The notes: generated by a model from the letters alone, not told the origin. A DNA stretch of 64,000 nt from Flavobacterium sp. HSC-61S13 (GCF_024171535.1 NZ_JALJZV010000002.1:1-64000); one strand, 5' to 3'. Shown: positions 45,228 through 57,009, counted from the stretch's first letter. Program-made: numbers and translations.

Positions 45228-45363
45228 AGAAAAGTAAATCGAACTCGGGAATCGGTAAACATTAAACCGTAATTAGTTACGAGTAATCAGATTGGAATTT
45301 TGAAAACTTGTAAAATTCATAAAAAAACGAAGGCATAAACTCGCTTTCGTATCAGTAAATCAT

Positions 45364-45395
45364 AAAAAAAGCCATCCGATGGATGGCTTTTTTTT
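45364..45395 (-). terminator. Intrinsic terminator after gltA
   Basis: The stem GCCATCC / GGATGGC has a GAT loop and is flanked by seven A and eight T. It can act on both strands and lies 17 nt from the gltA stop. Confidence 0.92.
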
Positions 45396-45411
45396 ATAGT
45401 AATAGTATCGA

Positions 45412-46695
45412 TTAACGATCATCCATTTTTTTATAAGAACGCAAAGTTTCTCCTACATATACCTGACGCGGTCTTGCAATAGGCTCTTTGTTTACTCTCA
45501 TTTCTTTCCACTGCGCTATCCAACCTGGTAAACGACCGATAGCAAACATCACTGTAAACATCTCCGTTGGAATTCCCAAGGCTCTATAAATAATACCGGA
45601 ATAGAAATCAACATTTGGATATAAACTTCTCGATTTGAAATATTCATCTTCCAAAGCTCTCTCCTCTAATTTTTTAGCAATCGCAAGAATCGGGTCATCA
45701 ACACCTAATTTTGCCAATACTTCGTCTGCGGCTTTTTTAATAATTCTAGCACGTGGATCGAAGTTTTTATAAACTCTATGTCCGAATCCCATCAAACGGA
45801 AAGGATCGTTTTTGTCTTTTGCTTTGTCCAAATACTTTTCAGCATCTCCACCATCATTTTGGATTTCCTCCAACATTTCCAATACAGCTTGATTAGCTCC
45901 ACCGTGAAGTGGCCCCCATAGCGCAGAAACACCCGCTGAAATAGAAGCAAATAATCCCGCATGTGATGATCCAACCATTCTTACCGTAGAAGTCGAACAG
46001 TTTTGTTCGTGTTCTGCATGAAGAATAAACAATTTATCAATCGCGTTTTTTATAACCGGATCAATTTCATAAGGCTCTGTTGGTAATTCAAACATCAAAC
46101 GCATGAAGTTATCCACATAACCCTTAGTATTGTCGTAATAGTTTAAAGGATATCCTTTGGTTTTTCTATATGTCCAAGTAGCAATAACTAGGAATTTACC
46201 CATAGTTTTACATACTGCATCGTACATATCTTTTTCACTTTCTACATTGACTACTTTTGGATTAAAAGCAGTTAATGCACTAGTCAATGAAGACAATACT
46301 CCCATCGGGTGAGCATGTTTTGGAAATCCATCAAGGATCCCTTTCATCTCTTCATTTACTAAAGTGTATTTTCTAATATCTGTTTCAAAATCCTTGAGTT
46401 GTTTTGCTGTAGGTAATTCTCCAAAAATCACCAAATAAGATACCTCTAGAAAATTAGAATTGGCTGACAAATCTTCTATTGAATATCCTCTATATCTTAA
46501 AATTCCTTCTTCTCCATCTAAATAAGTAATCTCACTTTTGCAAGATCCTGAGTTTTTGAATCCCGGATCTAATGTAATCGCTCCTGTAAGAGCACGAAGT
46601 TTCTCAACATCAATGGCTACCTCATTTTCAGATCCGACGAAAATGGGGAACTCATATCTCTTGCCATCAAGCTCTAATATTGCAGTTTTTGACAT
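45412..46695 (-). CDS. gltA: Citrate synthase (hexameric type II)
   Basis: The 427-residue protein catalyses oxaloacetate + acetyl-CoA to citrate, the entry step of the TCA cycle. It carries FILHAEHEQNCSTSTVRMVGSSHAGLFASISAGVSALWGPLHGGANQAVLEML with the His of the active site, then GFGHRVYKNFDPRARIIK with the second His and Arg. An N-terminal domain (ELDGKRYEFPIF) marks the longer bacterial type. It is transcribed alone between terminators. The spacer upstream is 331 bp. Confidence 0.97.
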   Translation of the reverse strand: MSKTAILELDGKRYEFPIFVGSENEVAIDVEKLRALTGAITLDPGFKNSGSCKSEITYLDGEEGILRYRGYSIEDLSANSNFLEVSYLVIFGELPTAKQLKDFETDIRKYTLVNEEMKGILDGFPKHAHPMGVLSSLTSALTAFNPKVVNVESEKDMYDAVCKTMGKFLVIATWTYRKTKGYPLNYYDNTKGYVDNFMRLMFELPTEPYEIDPVIKNAIDKLFILHAEHEQNCSTSTVRMVGSSHAGLFASISAGVSALWGPLHGGANQAVLEMLEEIQNDGGDAEKYLDKAKDKNDPFRLMGFGHRVYKNFDPRARIIKKAADEVLAKLGVDDPILAIAKKLEERALEDEYFKSRSLYPNVDFYSGIIYRALGIPTEMFTVMFAIGRLPGWIAQWKEMRVNKEPIARPRQVYVGETLRSYKKMDDR

Positions 46696-47026
46696 ATTAT
46701 TATTGTTTTTTATTTTTTATTTTGCTGATTGCGAATTTAATAAATTAGGTGTAATTTATAAAAGGAAAGATAACAAATAATCTTATTTATTACAAGTTAA
46801 TTAATTATTATCTTTTTAATTTCTCAACAATTTTAAGCACTTTCTAATTTTATCACGCCAAGTAACATATAAGCAATAATAAAACTTTTTTTTTAACATA
46901 TGTGTTTTTTAGGTGCATAAATTTTGAGTTTTTGCCAATTATTACCACCCAAGTTTGAAACTTAATGAATCTAAAAAACCCGATAATCATTTTATCGGGC
47001 CTCTTAGTTACTCTTTGAATTATATA
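46696..47026. other. Spacer between gltA and eno
   Basis: The right end holds the eno terminator (46973-46999). The left part contains the gltA promoter region, with a TTATTTG word and TTG upstream on the minus strand but no exact TAnnTTTG match. No other features were found. Confidence 0.5.
46973..46999 (-). terminator. Intrinsic terminator after eno
   Basis: The stem CCCGATAA / TTATCGGG is followed by a T run on the minus strand, 28 nt past the eno stop. Confidence 0.9.
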
Positions 47027-48343
<1,317 letters not shown>

Positions 48344-48367
48344 TTAGACTTAAAAAGCATATTTCTA

Positions 48368-48375
48368 CAAATTTA
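48368..48375 (-). promoter_or_regulatory. eno promoter box
   Basis: TAAATTTG is a perfect TAnnTTTG match, with transcription predicted about 45 nt before the ATG. The leader includes AACTATACAACACA, also present in the carA leader. Confidence 0.5.
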
Positions 48376-48464
48376 CGAAATATTTACAATTTTAAAATCA
48401 TATTCACATCAAAAAAAGACTATTTGCAGTGATTGGTAAACAGTAGACCGCGAACTGTTTCAAT

Positions 48465-48491
48465 AAAAAAGGCCCCCTAAAAAAGGGAGCC
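48465..48491 (-). terminator. Intrinsic terminator after carA
   Basis: The stem GGCTCCCT / AGGGGGCC (one G-U pair) is followed by a T run on the minus strand, about 30 nt past the carA stop. Confidence 0.8.
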
Positions 48492-48520
48492 CTATTTATT
48501 TATAAAAAACGCTATACAAT

Positions 48521-49639
48521 TTAAGATTTAGCGTCTTTTTTATTTTTCATATTAGTGACAAATTGATCAAATAAATAATGCGAATCATGAGGACCTGGAC
48601 TGGCTTCTGGATGATACTGTACCGAGAAAACATCTTTATCTTTTACTCGTATCCCAGCAACAGTCTGGTCATTCAAATGTAAATGTGTAATCTCTAGCGT
48701 TGCATGATTTTCAACCTCTTCTTTATTTACTGCAAAACCATGGTTTTGAGAAGTAATCTCCCCTCTATTGGTCAATACATTCATAACTGGATGATTGATC
48801 CCACGGTGACCATTAAACATTTTATAGGTAGAAACTCCCTGTGACAATGCAATCAATTGATGACCCAAACAAATACCAAAAACAGGAATACCCGAATCAA
48901 TAGTTTGTGCTACCACTTTTTTAACTTCATGCAAAGGCTCTGGATCACCAGGTCCATTAGACAGAAAGTATCCATCTGGATTAAAAAGTGCCAGATCTTC
49001 AAATGGAGTATTGTATGGATATACTTTGATATAACAATCTCTTTCAGCCAGACATCTAAGAATATTGGTTTTGATCCCTAAATCCAAAGCAGACACTTTA
49101 TAGGTAGCGTCAGGATTTCCGAAGAAATAAGGTTCTTTAGTAGACACTTTCGAAGCTAACTCCAGTCCATTCATAGATGGCACTGTTTTAAGAAGTTCTT
49201 TCAATTCCTCCACAGTTTTACCATCCGTTGAAATAACTGCATTCATTGCCCCATTATCACGAATATAACTAGCCAATGCACGTGTATCAACATCGGAGAT
49301 CGCTACTAATTTATTTTCGGTAAGATACTCCAGTAAGGTAGCATTAGAGTTTGGTCTGGAATTGGTAAAACTAAAGTTTTTACAAACCAAACCTGAAATT
49401 TTGATACCATCAGAATCAACTTCATTTGGATTGACACCGTAATTCCCGATATGAGCATTGGTCGATAACATGATTTGTCCGAAGTAAGAAGGATCGGTAA
49501 AGATTTCTTGATACCCAGTCATTCCCGTATTAAAGCAGATTTCACCAAAAGTAGTTCCCTCAATACCGATTGATTTACCATAAAAAACTGTTCCATCATT
49601 TAAGAGTAGAACAGCGCTATTTCTTTTATTATATTCCAT
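48521..49639 (-). CDS. carA: Carbamoyl-phosphate synthase small subunit
   Basis: The longest frame opens at 49708, but the first 23 residues are out of family and the -7 box lies inside it, so ATG 49639 is used (372 residues; MEYNKRNSAVLLLNDGTVFYG). The class I glutamine amidotransferase half has FGICLGHQLIALS (nucleophile Cys) and SVQYHPEASPGPHDS (His, Glu). It supplies ammonia from glutamine to CarB for pyrimidine and arginine synthesis. carB is not in the window. The gene sits between the ribosomal operon terminator and eno. Confidence 0.95.
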   Translation of the reverse strand: MEYNKRNSAVLLLNDGTVFYGKSIGIEGTTFGEICFNTGMTGYQEIFTDPSYFGQIMLSTNAHIGNYGVNPNEVDSDGIKISGLVCKNFSFTNSRPNSNATLLEYLTENKLVAISDVDTRALASYIRDNGAMNAVISTDGKTVEELKELLKTVPSMNGLELASKVSTKEPYFFGNPDATYKVSALDLGIKTNILRCLAERDCYIKVYPYNTPFEDLALFNPDGYFLSNGPGDPEPLHEVKKVVAQTIDSGIPVFGICLGHQLIALSQGVSTYKMFNGHRGINHPVMNVLTNRGEITSQNHGFAVNKEEVENHATLEITHLHLNDQTVAGIRVKDKDVFSVQYHPEASPGPHDSHYLFDQFVTNMKNKKDAKS

Positions 49640-49660
49640 TGTGATGTGTTGTATAGTTGG

Positions 49661-49668
49661 CAAATGTA
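49661..49668 (-). promoter_or_regulatory. carA promoter box
   Basis: TACATTTG on the minus strand, 22 nt from the carA ATG, would give a leader of about 15 nt. It supports carA being transcribed separately from the ribosomal operon. Confidence 0.5.
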
Positions 49669-49694
49669 AAATAAATAAATTAAAAAATAGGTCT

Positions 49695-49728
49695 AAAAAA
49701 AAGGACAAACTCGAAAGTGTGTCCTTTT
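49695..49728 (-). terminator. Terminator of the ribosomal-protein operon
   Basis: The stem AAAAGGACA / TGTCCTTTT has a 12-nt loop and a T run on the minus strand, 41 nt past the rplQ stop. Confidence 0.85.
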
Positions 49729-49768
49729 AAAAGAATATTATATAACTACAATTTTATAATTGTAAGTA

Positions 49769-50254
49769 TTATTCATTAGTTTCAGTAGAAGTTTCTGTAG
49801 CTTCTGCTTCTGGAGTTGTAACGTCAGCTACTTTTTTAGCTCTACCTCTACGAGTAGTTGCTTTTTTAGCTTCTCTTTTTCCTCCGTTATAGATTTCATT
49901 GAAATCTACTAGTTCGATCATAGCCATATCAGCGTTATCTCCAAGACGGTTACCCAACTTGATAATACGAGTATATCCACCTGGACGATCTCCAACTTTT
50001 TGAGCAACTTCTCTGAAAAGTTCAGTTACTGCATCTTTATCTCTTAGGTAAGAAAAAACTACACGACGATTATGAGTATCATCAGTTTTTGATTTAGTTA
50101 CCAAAGGCTCGATAAATTGTTTAAGCGCTTTTGCTTTAGCTACGGTAGTATTAATGCGTTTGTGCTCTATCAATGAACAAGCCATATTCGCCAACATAGA
50201 TTTTCTATGTGCGGTTTTTCTGCTTAAGTGATTTATTTTTTTTCCGTGTCTCAT
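49769..50254 (-). CDS. rplQ: 50S ribosomal protein L17 (bL17)
   Basis: It begins [20 protein letters not shown], the L17 signature. At 161 residues it is longer than the usual 120-127. The surplus is a low-complexity C-terminal tail rich in Ala, Thr and Glu ([17 protein letters not shown]), common in Bacteroidota. It is last gene of the cluster, 31 bp after rpoA, and is followed by a terminator. Confidence 0.96.
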   Translation of the reverse strand: MRHGKKINHLSRKTAHRKSMLANMACSLIEHKRINTTVAKAKALKQFIEPLVTKSKTDDTHNRRVVFSYLRDKDAVTELFREVAQKVGDRPGGYTRIIKLGNRLGDNADMAMIELVDFNEIYNGGKREAKKATTRRGRAKKVADVTTPEAEATETSTETNE

Positions 50255-50285
50255 TGCTTTCTAGAATTTAGACTAAAAGTCTAGT

Positions 50286-51278
50286 TTATTCTTTATCTAA
50301 TTTATATTTGGAAAGATCCATACCGAAGTTCAATCCTTTAACAGCTACGAGCTCTTCCAATTCTGTAAGAGATTTCTTACCAAAGTTTCTGAACTTCATT
50401 AAGTCGTTTTTGTTATAAGAAACCAAATCTCCTAATGTATCCACTTCAGCCGCTTTTAAACAATTTAATGCTCTAACTGAAAGATCTAAATCTACCAATT
50501 TTGTTTTAAGAAGCTGTCTCATATGTAATGATTCCTCATCATATGATTCAGTTTGAGCAATTTCATCGGCCTCTAAAGTGATTCTTTCATCAGAGAACAG
50601 CATAAAGTGATGAATCAGTGTTTTTGCTGCTTCTGTTAATGCGTCTTTAGGATGAATGGAACCATCAGTGATGATATCAAAAACCAATTTTTCATAATCG
50701 GTTTTTTGTTCAACACGATAGTTTTCAATCGTATACTTAACATTCTTAATTGGAGTATAAATAGAATCAGTAAAGATCGTACCTATTGGTGCATTTGGTT
50801 TTCTGTTTTCTTCTGCAGGAACATAACCTCTTCCTTTTTCAATAGTCAATTCCATGTTAATGGTAATTTTACTATCTACATTACAGATAATTAAATCCGG
50901 GTTAAGAACTTGGAAACCTGAGATGTATTTTTGGAAATCACCTGCGGTTAATTGTTCTTTACCTGAAAAGTTAATGGTAACGGCTTCGTTATCGATATCC
51001 TCAATTTGACGTTTGAAACGTACTTGTTTAAGGTTAAGAATAATTTCAGTAACGTCTTCAACTACACCTGGAATGCTAGAAAACTCATGATCAACACCTT
51101 CAATACGAACTGATGTAATTGCATATCCTTCAAGGGATGAAAGAAGAACTCTTCTTAGTGCATTACCAACTGTCAATCCGTATCCCGGTTCCAAAGGTCT
51201 GAATTCAAACTTACCTTTAAAATCGGTCGAATCAATCATGATAACTTTATCGGGCTTCTGAAAATTAAATATTGCCAT
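50286..51278 (-). CDS. rpoA: RNA polymerase alpha subunit
   Basis: The 330-residue protein has an N-terminal dimerisation domain (about 1-235; [30 protein letters not shown]) and a C-terminal HhH domain that contacts DNA and regulators (about 255-325; [40 protein letters not shown]). It assembles RNA polymerase. It is located 25 bp after rpsD, so the alpha operon order rpsM-rpsK-rpsD-rpoA-rplQ is kept. Confidence 0.98.
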   Translation of the reverse strand: MAIFNFQKPDKVIMIDSTDFKGKFEFRPLEPGYGLTVGNALRRVLLSSLEGYAITSVRIEGVDHEFSSIPGVVEDVTEIILNLKQVRFKRQIEDIDNEAVTINFSGKEQLTAGDFQKYISGFQVLNPDLIICNVDSKITINMELTIEKGRGYVPAEENRKPNAPIGTIFTDSIYTPIKNVKYTIENYRVEQKTDYEKLVFDIITDGSIHPKDALTEAAKTLIHHFMLFSDERITLEADEIAQTESYDEESLHMRQLLKTKLVDLDLSVRALNCLKAAEVDTLGDLVSYNKNDLMKFRNFGKKSLTELEELVAVKGLNFGMDLSKYKLDKE

Positions 51279-51303
51279 ATTTGTTTCGACTGAATGTCAA
51301 TTA

Positions 51304-51909
51304 TTATTTGTTGTACAACTCTACGATTAACTGTTCTTTGATGTTTTCAGGAATCTGAAGTCTTTGAGGAACAGATACAAATGTTCCTTCTTTTGTTTCA
51401 TTATTCCAAGTAATCCATTCATAAACAGCGCTAGAATTAGATAACGAACGTTCTATAGCATCTAGAGATTTTGATTTTTCACGAACTGCAACTTTATCAC
51501 CTGGTTTTAATTGGTAAGAAGGAATGTTTACCAATTCACCGTTTACAGTGATATGTCTGTGTGAAACGATTTGACGTGAAGCTCTTCTAGAAGGAGCGAT
51601 ACCCATTCTGAAGACTACGTTGTCTAATCTTGATTCACATAATTGAATTAATACCTCACCAGTTACTCCACGAGCAGCAGAAGCCTTTTGGAAAAGCCCT
51701 CTGAATTGTTTCTCTAGAATACCGTAAGTGTATTTAGCTTTTTGTTTCTCCATCAACTGGATAGCATATTCAGATTTCTTACCTCTTTTTTTTGCTAAAC
51801 CATGTTGCCCAGGAGGGTAATTTCTTTTTTCAAAAGATTTGTCATCTCCGAATATTGCTTCGCCAAATTTACGAGCAATCTTTGTTTTTGGACCAGTATA
51901 TCTTGCCAT
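51304..51909 (-). CDS. rpsD: 30S ribosomal protein S4 (uS4)
   Basis: The 201-residue protein binds 16S rRNA early in 30S assembly and, in other bacteria, represses its own operon. The N-terminus ([21 protein letters not shown]) has no Cys, so it is the zinc-free type. The S4 RNA-binding domain is [41 protein letters not shown] strong hairpin with T-tract lies just before its start (51925-51979), possibly a self-regulation site. Confidence 0.97.
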   Translation of the reverse strand: MARYTGPKTKIARKFGEAIFGDDKSFEKRNYPPGQHGLAKKRGKKSEYAIQLMEKQKAKYTYGILEKQFRGLFQKASAARGVTGEVLIQLCESRLDNVVFRMGIAPSRRASRQIVSHRHITVNGELVNIPSYQLKPGDKVAVREKSKSLDAIERSLSNSSAVYEWITWNNETKEGTFVSVPQRLQIPENIKEQLIVELYNK

Positions 51910-51979
51910 TTCAAAAAATTAAAAAAAGGTAGGGATTATGAATTCAGGTCTCATCCTCCGATAATCTATTCCTACCTTT
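51910..51979 (-). promoter_or_regulatory. Terminator-like leader hairpin before rpsD
   Basis: On the transcribed strand, AAAGGTAGG pairs with CCTACCTTT. A 4-nt bulge then leads into GATTAT pairing with ATAATC, closing a 21-nt loop (CGGAGGATGAGACCTGAATTC). The 3' arm runs directly into TTTTAATTTTTT, 15 nt before the rpsD ATG. The structure lies between rpsK and rpsD, inside the alpha operon. It looks like an attenuator; S4 binding is inference. Confidence 0.65.
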
Positions 51980-51995
51980 GGGTTATACTATAAAA

Positions 51996-52379
51996 TTAAA
52001 CTCTTCTTCTCTTAGGAGGACGACATCCATTATGAGGAATTGGAGTAATATCGATTATCTCGGTTACTTCGATTCCATTATTATGAAGTGATCTGATAGC
52101 AGATTCTCTACCATTTCCAGGACCTTTAACGTAAACTTTTACCTTTTTTAATCCAGCCTCTAAAGCAACTTTACCACAATCTTCAGCAGCCATTTGGGCA
52201 GCGTACGGAGTATTCTTTTTAGAACCTCTGAAACCCATTTTACCTGCAGACGACCATGAAATAACTTCACCTTTCTTGTTAGTTAACGAGATGATGATGT
52301 TATTAAAAGTTGCATTAATATGAGCTTCACCTGTTGATTCAACAAGCACTTTACGTTTTTTTGTATTCGCTTTAGCCAT
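51996..52379 (-). CDS. rpsK: 30S ribosomal protein S11 (uS11)
   Basis: The 127-residue protein has [33 protein letters not shown] and the C-terminal [11 protein letters not shown] that marks S11. It forms part of the 30S platform near the mRNA exit. It is 8 bp after rpsM; 86 bp separate it from rpsD, enough for the leader hairpin. Confidence 0.97.
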   Translation of the reverse strand: MAKANTKKRKVLVESTGEAHINATFNNIIISLTNKKGEVISWSSAGKMGFRGSKKNTPYAAQMAAEDCGKVALEAGLKKVKVYVKGPGNGRESAIRSLHNNGIEVTEIIDITPIPHNGCRPPKRRRV

Positions 52380-52387
52380 ATTATTTA

Positions 52388-52762
52388 TTATTTAGTTGCT
52401 TTTTTCTTGTTGGCAACAGTTTTTCTTTTACCTTTTCTTGTTCTAGAGTTGTTCTTAGTTCTTTGACCTCTTAAAGGAAGTCCAGTTCTATGACGAATTC
52501 CTCTGTAGCATCCGATATCCATTAAACGTTTGATGTTTAATGAAACTTCTGAACGAAGTTCACCTTCAATTTTGAAGTAAGATACTGCTTCACGGATTGC
52601 TCCGATCTCATCATCATTCCAATCTTGAACTTTTTTATCTTCGCTAACTTGAGCTTTCTCTAAGATTTCTTTAGCTCTGCTGCTTCCAATTCCGAAGATG
52701 TAGGTCAAAGCTATAATTCCTCTTTTGTGTTTAGGTATGTCTACCCCTGCGATTCTTGCCAT
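52388..52762 (-). CDS. rpsM: 30S ribosomal protein S13 (uS13)
   Basis: The 124-residue protein starts [26 protein letters not shown], has the [25 protein letters not shown] segment of the family, and ends with a Lys-rich tail. It contacts the 50S subunit and P-site tRNA in the head of the 30S. It starts 2 bp after the rpmJ stop. Confidence 0.97.
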   Translation of the reverse strand: MARIAGVDIPKHKRGIIALTYIFGIGSSRAKEILEKAQVSEDKKVQDWNDDEIGAIREAVSYFKIEGELRSEVSLNIKRLMDIGCYRGIRHRTGLPLRGQRTKNNSRTRKGKRKTVANKKKATK

Positions 52763-52764
52763 AA

Positions 52765-52881
52765 CTATCCTTGTCTTTGTTTAAATCTAGGATTCTTTTT
52801 ATTAATCACGTAAAGTACTCCTTTTCTACGCACTATAATGCACTCGGCACTTCTTTTTTTGACTGATGTTCTTACTTTCAT
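52765..52881 (-). CDS. rpmJ: 50S ribosomal protein L36 (bL36), zinc-free type
   Basis: This 38-codon gene is too short for a typical ORF search. It reads [20 protein letters not shown], continues [18 protein letters not shown] and stops at TAG 52765-52767. L36 usually holds zinc with three Cys and one His. Here only one Cys (Cys14) remains, so this is the C-minus form. Its place between infA and rpsM is the usual one. Confidence 0.95.
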   Translation of the reverse strand: MKVRTSVKKRSAECIIVRRKGVLYVINKKNPRFKQRQG

Positions 52882-52893
52882 TTTTAATAGCCT

Positions 52894-53109
52894 TTAATAT
52901 CTATAAGTAATTCTTGCTTTAGTCAAGTCGTAAGGACTCATTTCTAATTTTACCCTGTCACCAGGAAGTAATTTGATATAATGCATACGCATTTTACCGG
53001 AGATATGAGCAATTACAATATGTCCATTTTCTAACTCCACGCGGAACATTGCATTTGACAATGCTTCAATGATTGCTCCGTCTTGTTCTATTGCTGATTG
53101 TTTTGCCAT
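52894..53109 (-). CDS. infA: Translation initiation factor IF-1
   Basis: The frame extends to 53145, but ATG 53109 ([20 protein letters not shown]) gives the standard 71-residue factor and leaves 7 bp after secY. The OB-fold has [50 protein letters not shown]. It binds the A site of the 30S during initiation. Confidence 0.96.
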   Translation of the reverse strand: MAKQSAIEQDGAIIEALSNAMFRVELENGHIVIAHISGKMRMHYIKLLPGDRVKLEMSPYDLTKARITYRY

Positions 53110-53116
53110 AAAAAAA

Positions 53117-54463
53117 TTAAGCGGTTGCTTTTCTATTTTTACCACTTGTCATCAACCCGTCATACTGCTTATTTAAAAGGTATGCATTAACTTGTTGAAT
53201 CGTATCAATAGCAACACTTACTAAAATTAATAGCGATGTTCCGCCATAGAACATTGCCCATCCTTGTTGAACTCCTAATAAACTCACGACGATTGAAGGG
53301 AACACAGCAATCAATGCAAGAAATAGAGAACCCGGAAAAGTAATCAATGACATAATTTTGTCTAAGAAGTCTGCAGTCTCTCCACCTGGGCGAATACCCG
53401 GTATAAAACCACCACTTCTCTTCAAATCATCAGCCATTTTATTAGTAGGTACTGTAATTGCGGTGTAAAAGTAAGTAAAAATAATGATTAATAGTGCAAA
53501 AAGTAAATTATACTGCCATCCGAATACATTATGAAATGTAGAACTGATGGATTGTGCAGTATCTGATGTTGATAAACCGGCTACTGCAGCTGGAATAAAC
53601 ATGATTGCTTGTGCAAAAATAATCGGCATAACACCAGAAGCGTTAAGTTTAAGTGGAATCCACTGACGGTTTCCTCCTAACATCGTTTGATCGTAATCGC
53701 CTGATGTGCTTCTTCTAGCATATTGAACTGGAATTCTTCTAACTGCGAGAGTTAGTAAAATACAAGCAATAATAATTAATAACCAAATAATTACTTCAAT
53801 AACTAACACCATTGGACCCCCGTTGTTATCGGTGATTCTCGATTGGAATTCTTGAATGAAAGACATTGGTAGTCTTGCAATAATTCCGACCATAATCAAC
53901 AAAGAGATTCCATTTCCGATACCTTTATCTGTAATTTTCTCTCCTAACCACATTGCAAAGACAGTCCCGGTAACCAATATAATTACAGAAGAAAACAAGA
54001 ATGAGAAAGAATTGAAACCTAGTAAAAAGGCATCTGGTGGTAATTGTAAATACAAGTTATAGATATAACTAGGCCCTTGCAACAAGGTAATACCGATGGT
54101 TAACCATCGGGTGATCTGGTTCATCTTTTTTCTACCACTTTCCCCATCACTTTGCAATTTCTGCAAATAAGGTACTGCGATTCCCATCAACTGAACGACG
54201 ATGGAAGCAGAAATATAAGGCATAATACCTAATGCAAATACAGATGCTTGCGAGAATGCACCACCTGTAAAAACATTGATCAACCAACCGATTCCTTGGT
54301 CAGTCTGCGCCGACAAAGCTTGTAATTTCGTTGCATCAATACCCGGAAGTGTTATTTGTGTACCGAAACGATACACAACTAACAATCCTAGAGTTACTAA
54401 AATTTTATTTTTTAGCTCTTCAATTTTCCAAATACTGGCTAATGTTTCTATAAACTTCTTCAT
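53117..54463 (-). CDS. secY: Protein translocase subunit SecY
   Basis: The 448-residue protein has ten membrane helices. It carries the family motif [13 protein letters not shown] near the start, [15 protein letters not shown] in the second helix, and [12 protein letters not shown]. It forms the channel for the general secretory pathway, which feeds the many signal-peptide proteins in this window. It is 16 bp after rplO, the usual spc operon place. Confidence 0.97.
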   Translation of the reverse strand: MKKFIETLASIWKIEELKNKILVTLGLLVVYRFGTQITLPGIDATKLQALSAQTDQGIGWLINVFTGGAFSQASVFALGIMPYISASIVVQLMGIAVPYLQKLQSDGESGRKKMNQITRWLTIGITLLQGPSYIYNLYLQLPPDAFLLGFNSFSFLFSSVIILVTGTVFAMWLGEKITDKGIGNGISLLIMVGIIARLPMSFIQEFQSRITDNNGGPMVLVIEVIIWLLIIIACILLTLAVRRIPVQYARRSTSGDYDQTMLGGNRQWIPLKLNASGVMPIIFAQAIMFIPAAVAGLSTSDTAQSISSTFHNVFGWQYNLLFALLIIIFTYFYTAITVPTNKMADDLKRSGGFIPGIRPGGETADFLDKIMSLITFPGSLFLALIAVFPSIVVSLLGVQQGWAMFYGGTSLLILVSVAIDTIQQVNAYLLNKQYDGLMTSGKNRKATA

Positions 54464-54479
54464 CCTGTTTATTAAGATT

Positions 54480-54932
54480 TTATAAAGTTACAACTTCACC
54501 GCCAGCAGCTTCGATAGCTTCTTTAGCTGATGCTGAAAATTTATGGGCAGATACTTTCAATTTAACTTTAAGTTCTCCACCACCTAAAATCTTTACTAAA
54601 CCATTTTTAGAAGTCAATCCTAGATCCACTAAAAGTGAGAAGTCTACTGTATCTGTAACGCTTCCATTATCAACTAAGATTTGCAATCTATCTAAATTGA
54701 TAGCTTGGTACTCTACTCTATTGATGTTTTTGAAACCGTATTTAGGTACACGTCTTTGAAGTGGCATTTGCCCTCCTTCAAAACCGATTTTCTTAGAATA
54801 ACCAGAACGCGATTTAGCTCCCTTGTGTCCTCTTGTAGAAGTTCCTCCTTTTCCTGAACCTTCCCCACGACCAACTCGTTTGTTTTGATTGTGGGTTGAA
54901 CCGTTCGCTGGTTGTAAATTACTTAAATTCAT
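54480..54932 (-). CDS. rplO: 50S ribosomal protein L15 (uL15)
   Basis: The 150-residue protein has the Gly/Arg-rich N-terminus ([26 protein letters not shown]) and [17 protein letters not shown]. It is a late-assembling 50S protein. It begins 11 bp after the rpmD stop. Confidence 0.97.
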   Translation of the reverse strand: MNLSNLQPANGSTHNQNKRVGRGEGSGKGGTSTRGHKGAKSRSGYSKKIGFEGGQMPLQRRVPKYGFKNINRVEYQAINLDRLQILVDNGSVTDTVDFSLLVDLGLTSKNGLVKILGGGELKVKLKVSAHKFSASAKEAIEAAGGEVVTL

Positions 54933-54943
54933 ACTTTACAAAA

Positions 54944-55126
54944 TTATTTAATTTCCTCTACAGAAACTAAGTGTTGAACTTTATTTACCATTCCTAAGAT
55001 CGCACCTGTAGCTTCATGTTCCACTACTTGGTTTAACTTACGAAGTCCTAAAGCCTCCAATGTTCTCTTCTGTGACAAAGGACAATTGATTTGGCTTCTT
55101 ACTTGTTTTACTTTAATTTTTGACAT
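54944..55126 (-). CDS. rpmD: 50S ribosomal protein L30 (uL30)
   Basis: The frame opens with TTG at 55135, but ATG 55126 (MSKIKVKQVRSQINCPLSQK) gives the standard 60 residues. RTLEALGLRKLNQVVEH is typical. It lies 11 bp after rpsE. Confidence 0.95.
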   Translation of the reverse strand: MSKIKVKQVRSQINCPLSQKRTLEALGLRKLNQVVEHEATGAILGMVNKVQHLVSVEEIK

Positions 55127-55137
55127 ATCTCTCAAAA

Positions 55138-55662
55138 TTAACCTTTAAATACTTTGTCCAATGAAATCCCTCTTTGTTTTGCAACCGTAGAAGCACTTCT
55201 TAGACGTAATAAAGCGTCAAAAGTTGCTTTTACCACATTGTGTGGATTAGAAGAACCTTGTGATTTCGACAAAACGTCTCCAATTCCTACTGACTCAACA
55301 ACGGCTCTAACAGATCCACCTGCAATAACTCCTGTACCTTTAGATGCTGGAATTAAAAATACACGTGCTCCACTAAATTTCCCTTTTTGTTCGTGAGGAA
55401 TAGTTTGACCGTTTAGAGGAATTCTCACCAAGTTTTTCTTAGCATCTTCTACCGCTTTCGCGATTGCTTCAGAAACGTCTTTAGATTTACCTAAACCATG
55501 ACCCACTACACCGTTTTCGTCACCTACAACAACTACAGCTGAAAAACCGAAAGCTCTTCCTCCTTTAGTTACTTTAGTAACACGGTTTACACTAACCAAA
55601 CGATCTTTTAAATCAAGACCACTTGGTTTTACAAATTCTACGTTTTTATAATTTTGATACAT
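55138..55662 (-). CDS. rpsE: 30S ribosomal protein S5 (uS5)
   Basis: The 174-residue protein has an N-terminal dsRNA-binding-like domain ([41 protein letters not shown]) and a C-terminal half with [43 protein letters not shown]. It is involved in mRNA unwinding and fidelity. It starts 6 bp after rplR. Confidence 0.97.
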   Translation of the reverse strand: MYQNYKNVEFVKPSGLDLKDRLVSVNRVTKVTKGGRAFGFSAVVVVGDENGVVGHGLGKSKDVSEAIAKAVEDAKKNLVRIPLNGQTIPHEQKGKFSGARVFLIPASKGTGVIAGGSVRAVVESVGIGDVLSKSQGSSNPHNVVKATFDALLRLRSASTVAKQRGISLDKVFKG

Positions 55663-55668
55663 AACTAA

Positions 55669-56019
55669 TTAGAATTTTAAGCCAGCTTCTCTAGCGCCTT
55701 CAGCCAATGATTTCACACGTCCGTGGTATAAATAACCATTTCTATCAAAAGAAATAACATCTACACCTGCTTTAGAAGCCTTCTCTGCGATAAGTTTACC
55801 TACAGATGCAGCAGTTTCAATATTGGTGCCTCTTGTTATCCCGGCTTCTCTTGAAGAAGCTGAAGCTAGAGTCACTCCGTTTACGTCATCTATTACTTGC
55901 GCATAGATTTCTTTATTACTTCTGAATACAGAAAGTCTTGGTTTAGCAGCAGTACCGCTTACAATCTTTCTGATTCTGAATTTAATTCTTTGTCTTCTTT
56001 CAGATTTTGTTAATGACAT
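55669..56019 (-). CDS. rplR: 50S ribosomal protein L18 (uL18)
   Basis: The 116-residue protein has [31 protein letters not shown] and the C-terminal [24 protein letters not shown]. It binds 5S rRNA together with L5. It lies 11 bp after rplF. Confidence 0.97.
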   Translation of the reverse strand: MSLTKSERRQRIKFRIRKIVSGTAAKPRLSVFRSNKEIYAQVIDDVNGVTLASASSREAGITRGTNIETAASVGKLIAEKASKAGVDVISFDRNGYLYHGRVKSLAEGAREAGLKF

Positions 56020-56030
56020 AGTCTTAATTT

Positions 56031-56573
56031 TTAAGCTGATTTACCTGCTTTTCTTCTTAGTTCTTCTCCGACAAATTTCACACCTTTTCCTTTGTAAGGT
56101 TCTGGTTTACGGAAAGAACGAATCTTTGCAGCAACTTGTCCTACAAGTTGTTTGTCAGAAGAAGTTAATTTAATAATAGGGTTTTTACCTTTTTCTGAAA
56201 TGGTTTCAACAGTTACTTCTGCAGCAACTTCCAAAAGGATGTTGTGAGAAAAACCTAATGCTAAATCCAGTTTCTGACCTTGATTAGATGCACGGTAACC
56301 TACCCCTACTAATTCAAGTGATTTTGTAAAACCTTCTGATACACCAACAATCATGTTGTTGATTAAACTTCTATATAAACCGTGTTTAGATCTTAGATCT
56401 TTAGCGTCTGAATCACGCGTAACGATTACTTGTCCGTCTTCTACTTTAACTGAAATATCTACTATTTTCTGAGAAAGTTCGCCTAATTTTCCTTTTACAA
56501 CAACCACGTCTTCGTTAACCGTTACAGTTACACCAGCTGGGATTGTTATTGGATTTTTACCTATTCTTGACAT
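56031..56573 (-). CDS. rplF: 50S ribosomal protein L6 (uL6)
   Basis: The 180-residue protein starts [17 protein letters not shown] and has the C-terminal signature [25 protein letters not shown]. It sits near the factor-binding site of the 50S. It lies 16 bp after rpsH. Confidence 0.97.
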   Translation of the reverse strand: MSRIGKNPITIPAGVTVTVNEDVVVVKGKLGELSQKIVDISVKVEDGQVIVTRDSDAKDLRSKHGLYRSLINNMIVGVSEGFTKSLELVGVGYRASNQGQKLDLALGFSHNILLEVAAEVTVETISEKGKNPIIKLTSSDKQLVGQVAAKIRSFRKPEPYKGKGVKFVGEELRRKAGKSA

Positions 56574-56589
56574 TTCTAAGTCTTTTATA

Positions 56590-56988
56590 TTAGTATACGT
56601 AACAAACTACTTCACCACCTACATTCAATTGCTTGGCTTGTTTTCCAGTCATCAAACCTTTTGATGTAGAAACAATTGCAATTCCCAAACCATTTAAGAT
56701 TCTAGGAAGATCTGCTGATGAGGCATATTTACGCAAACCTGGTTTACTAATTCTTTGGATATCTCTGATAACAGACTCTTTCGTGTCTTTATCGTATTTT
56801 AAAGCTATTTTGATGGTTCCTTGTACAGAACTGTCATCGAATTTATAGCTTAAGATATATCCTTGATCGAATAATATTTTTGTGATTTCTCTTTTGAATT
56901 TAGAAGCAGGTATTTCAACCACTTTATGATTTGCACGTACTGCGTTTCTAATTCTTGTAAGAAAATCTGCTATTGGATCTGTGTACAT
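56590..56988 (-). CDS. rpsH: 30S ribosomal protein S8 (uS8)
   Basis: The 132-residue protein starts MYTDPIADFLTRIRNAVRANHKVVEIPASK and contains LPRILNGLGIAIVSTSKGLMTGKQAKQLNVGGEVVCYV, the rRNA-binding C-terminal half. In E. coli it represses the spc operon; no clear binding site was checked here. It lies 21 bp after rpsN. Confidence 0.97.
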   Translation of the reverse strand: MYTDPIADFLTRIRNAVRANHKVVEIPASKFKREITKILFDQGYILSYKFDDSSVQGTIKIALKYDKDTKESVIRDIQRISKPGLRKYASSADLPRILNGLGIAIVSTSKGLMTGKQAKQLNVGGEVVCYVY

Positions 56989-57009
56989 TTTATTTACCTT
57001 TAATCTTAA

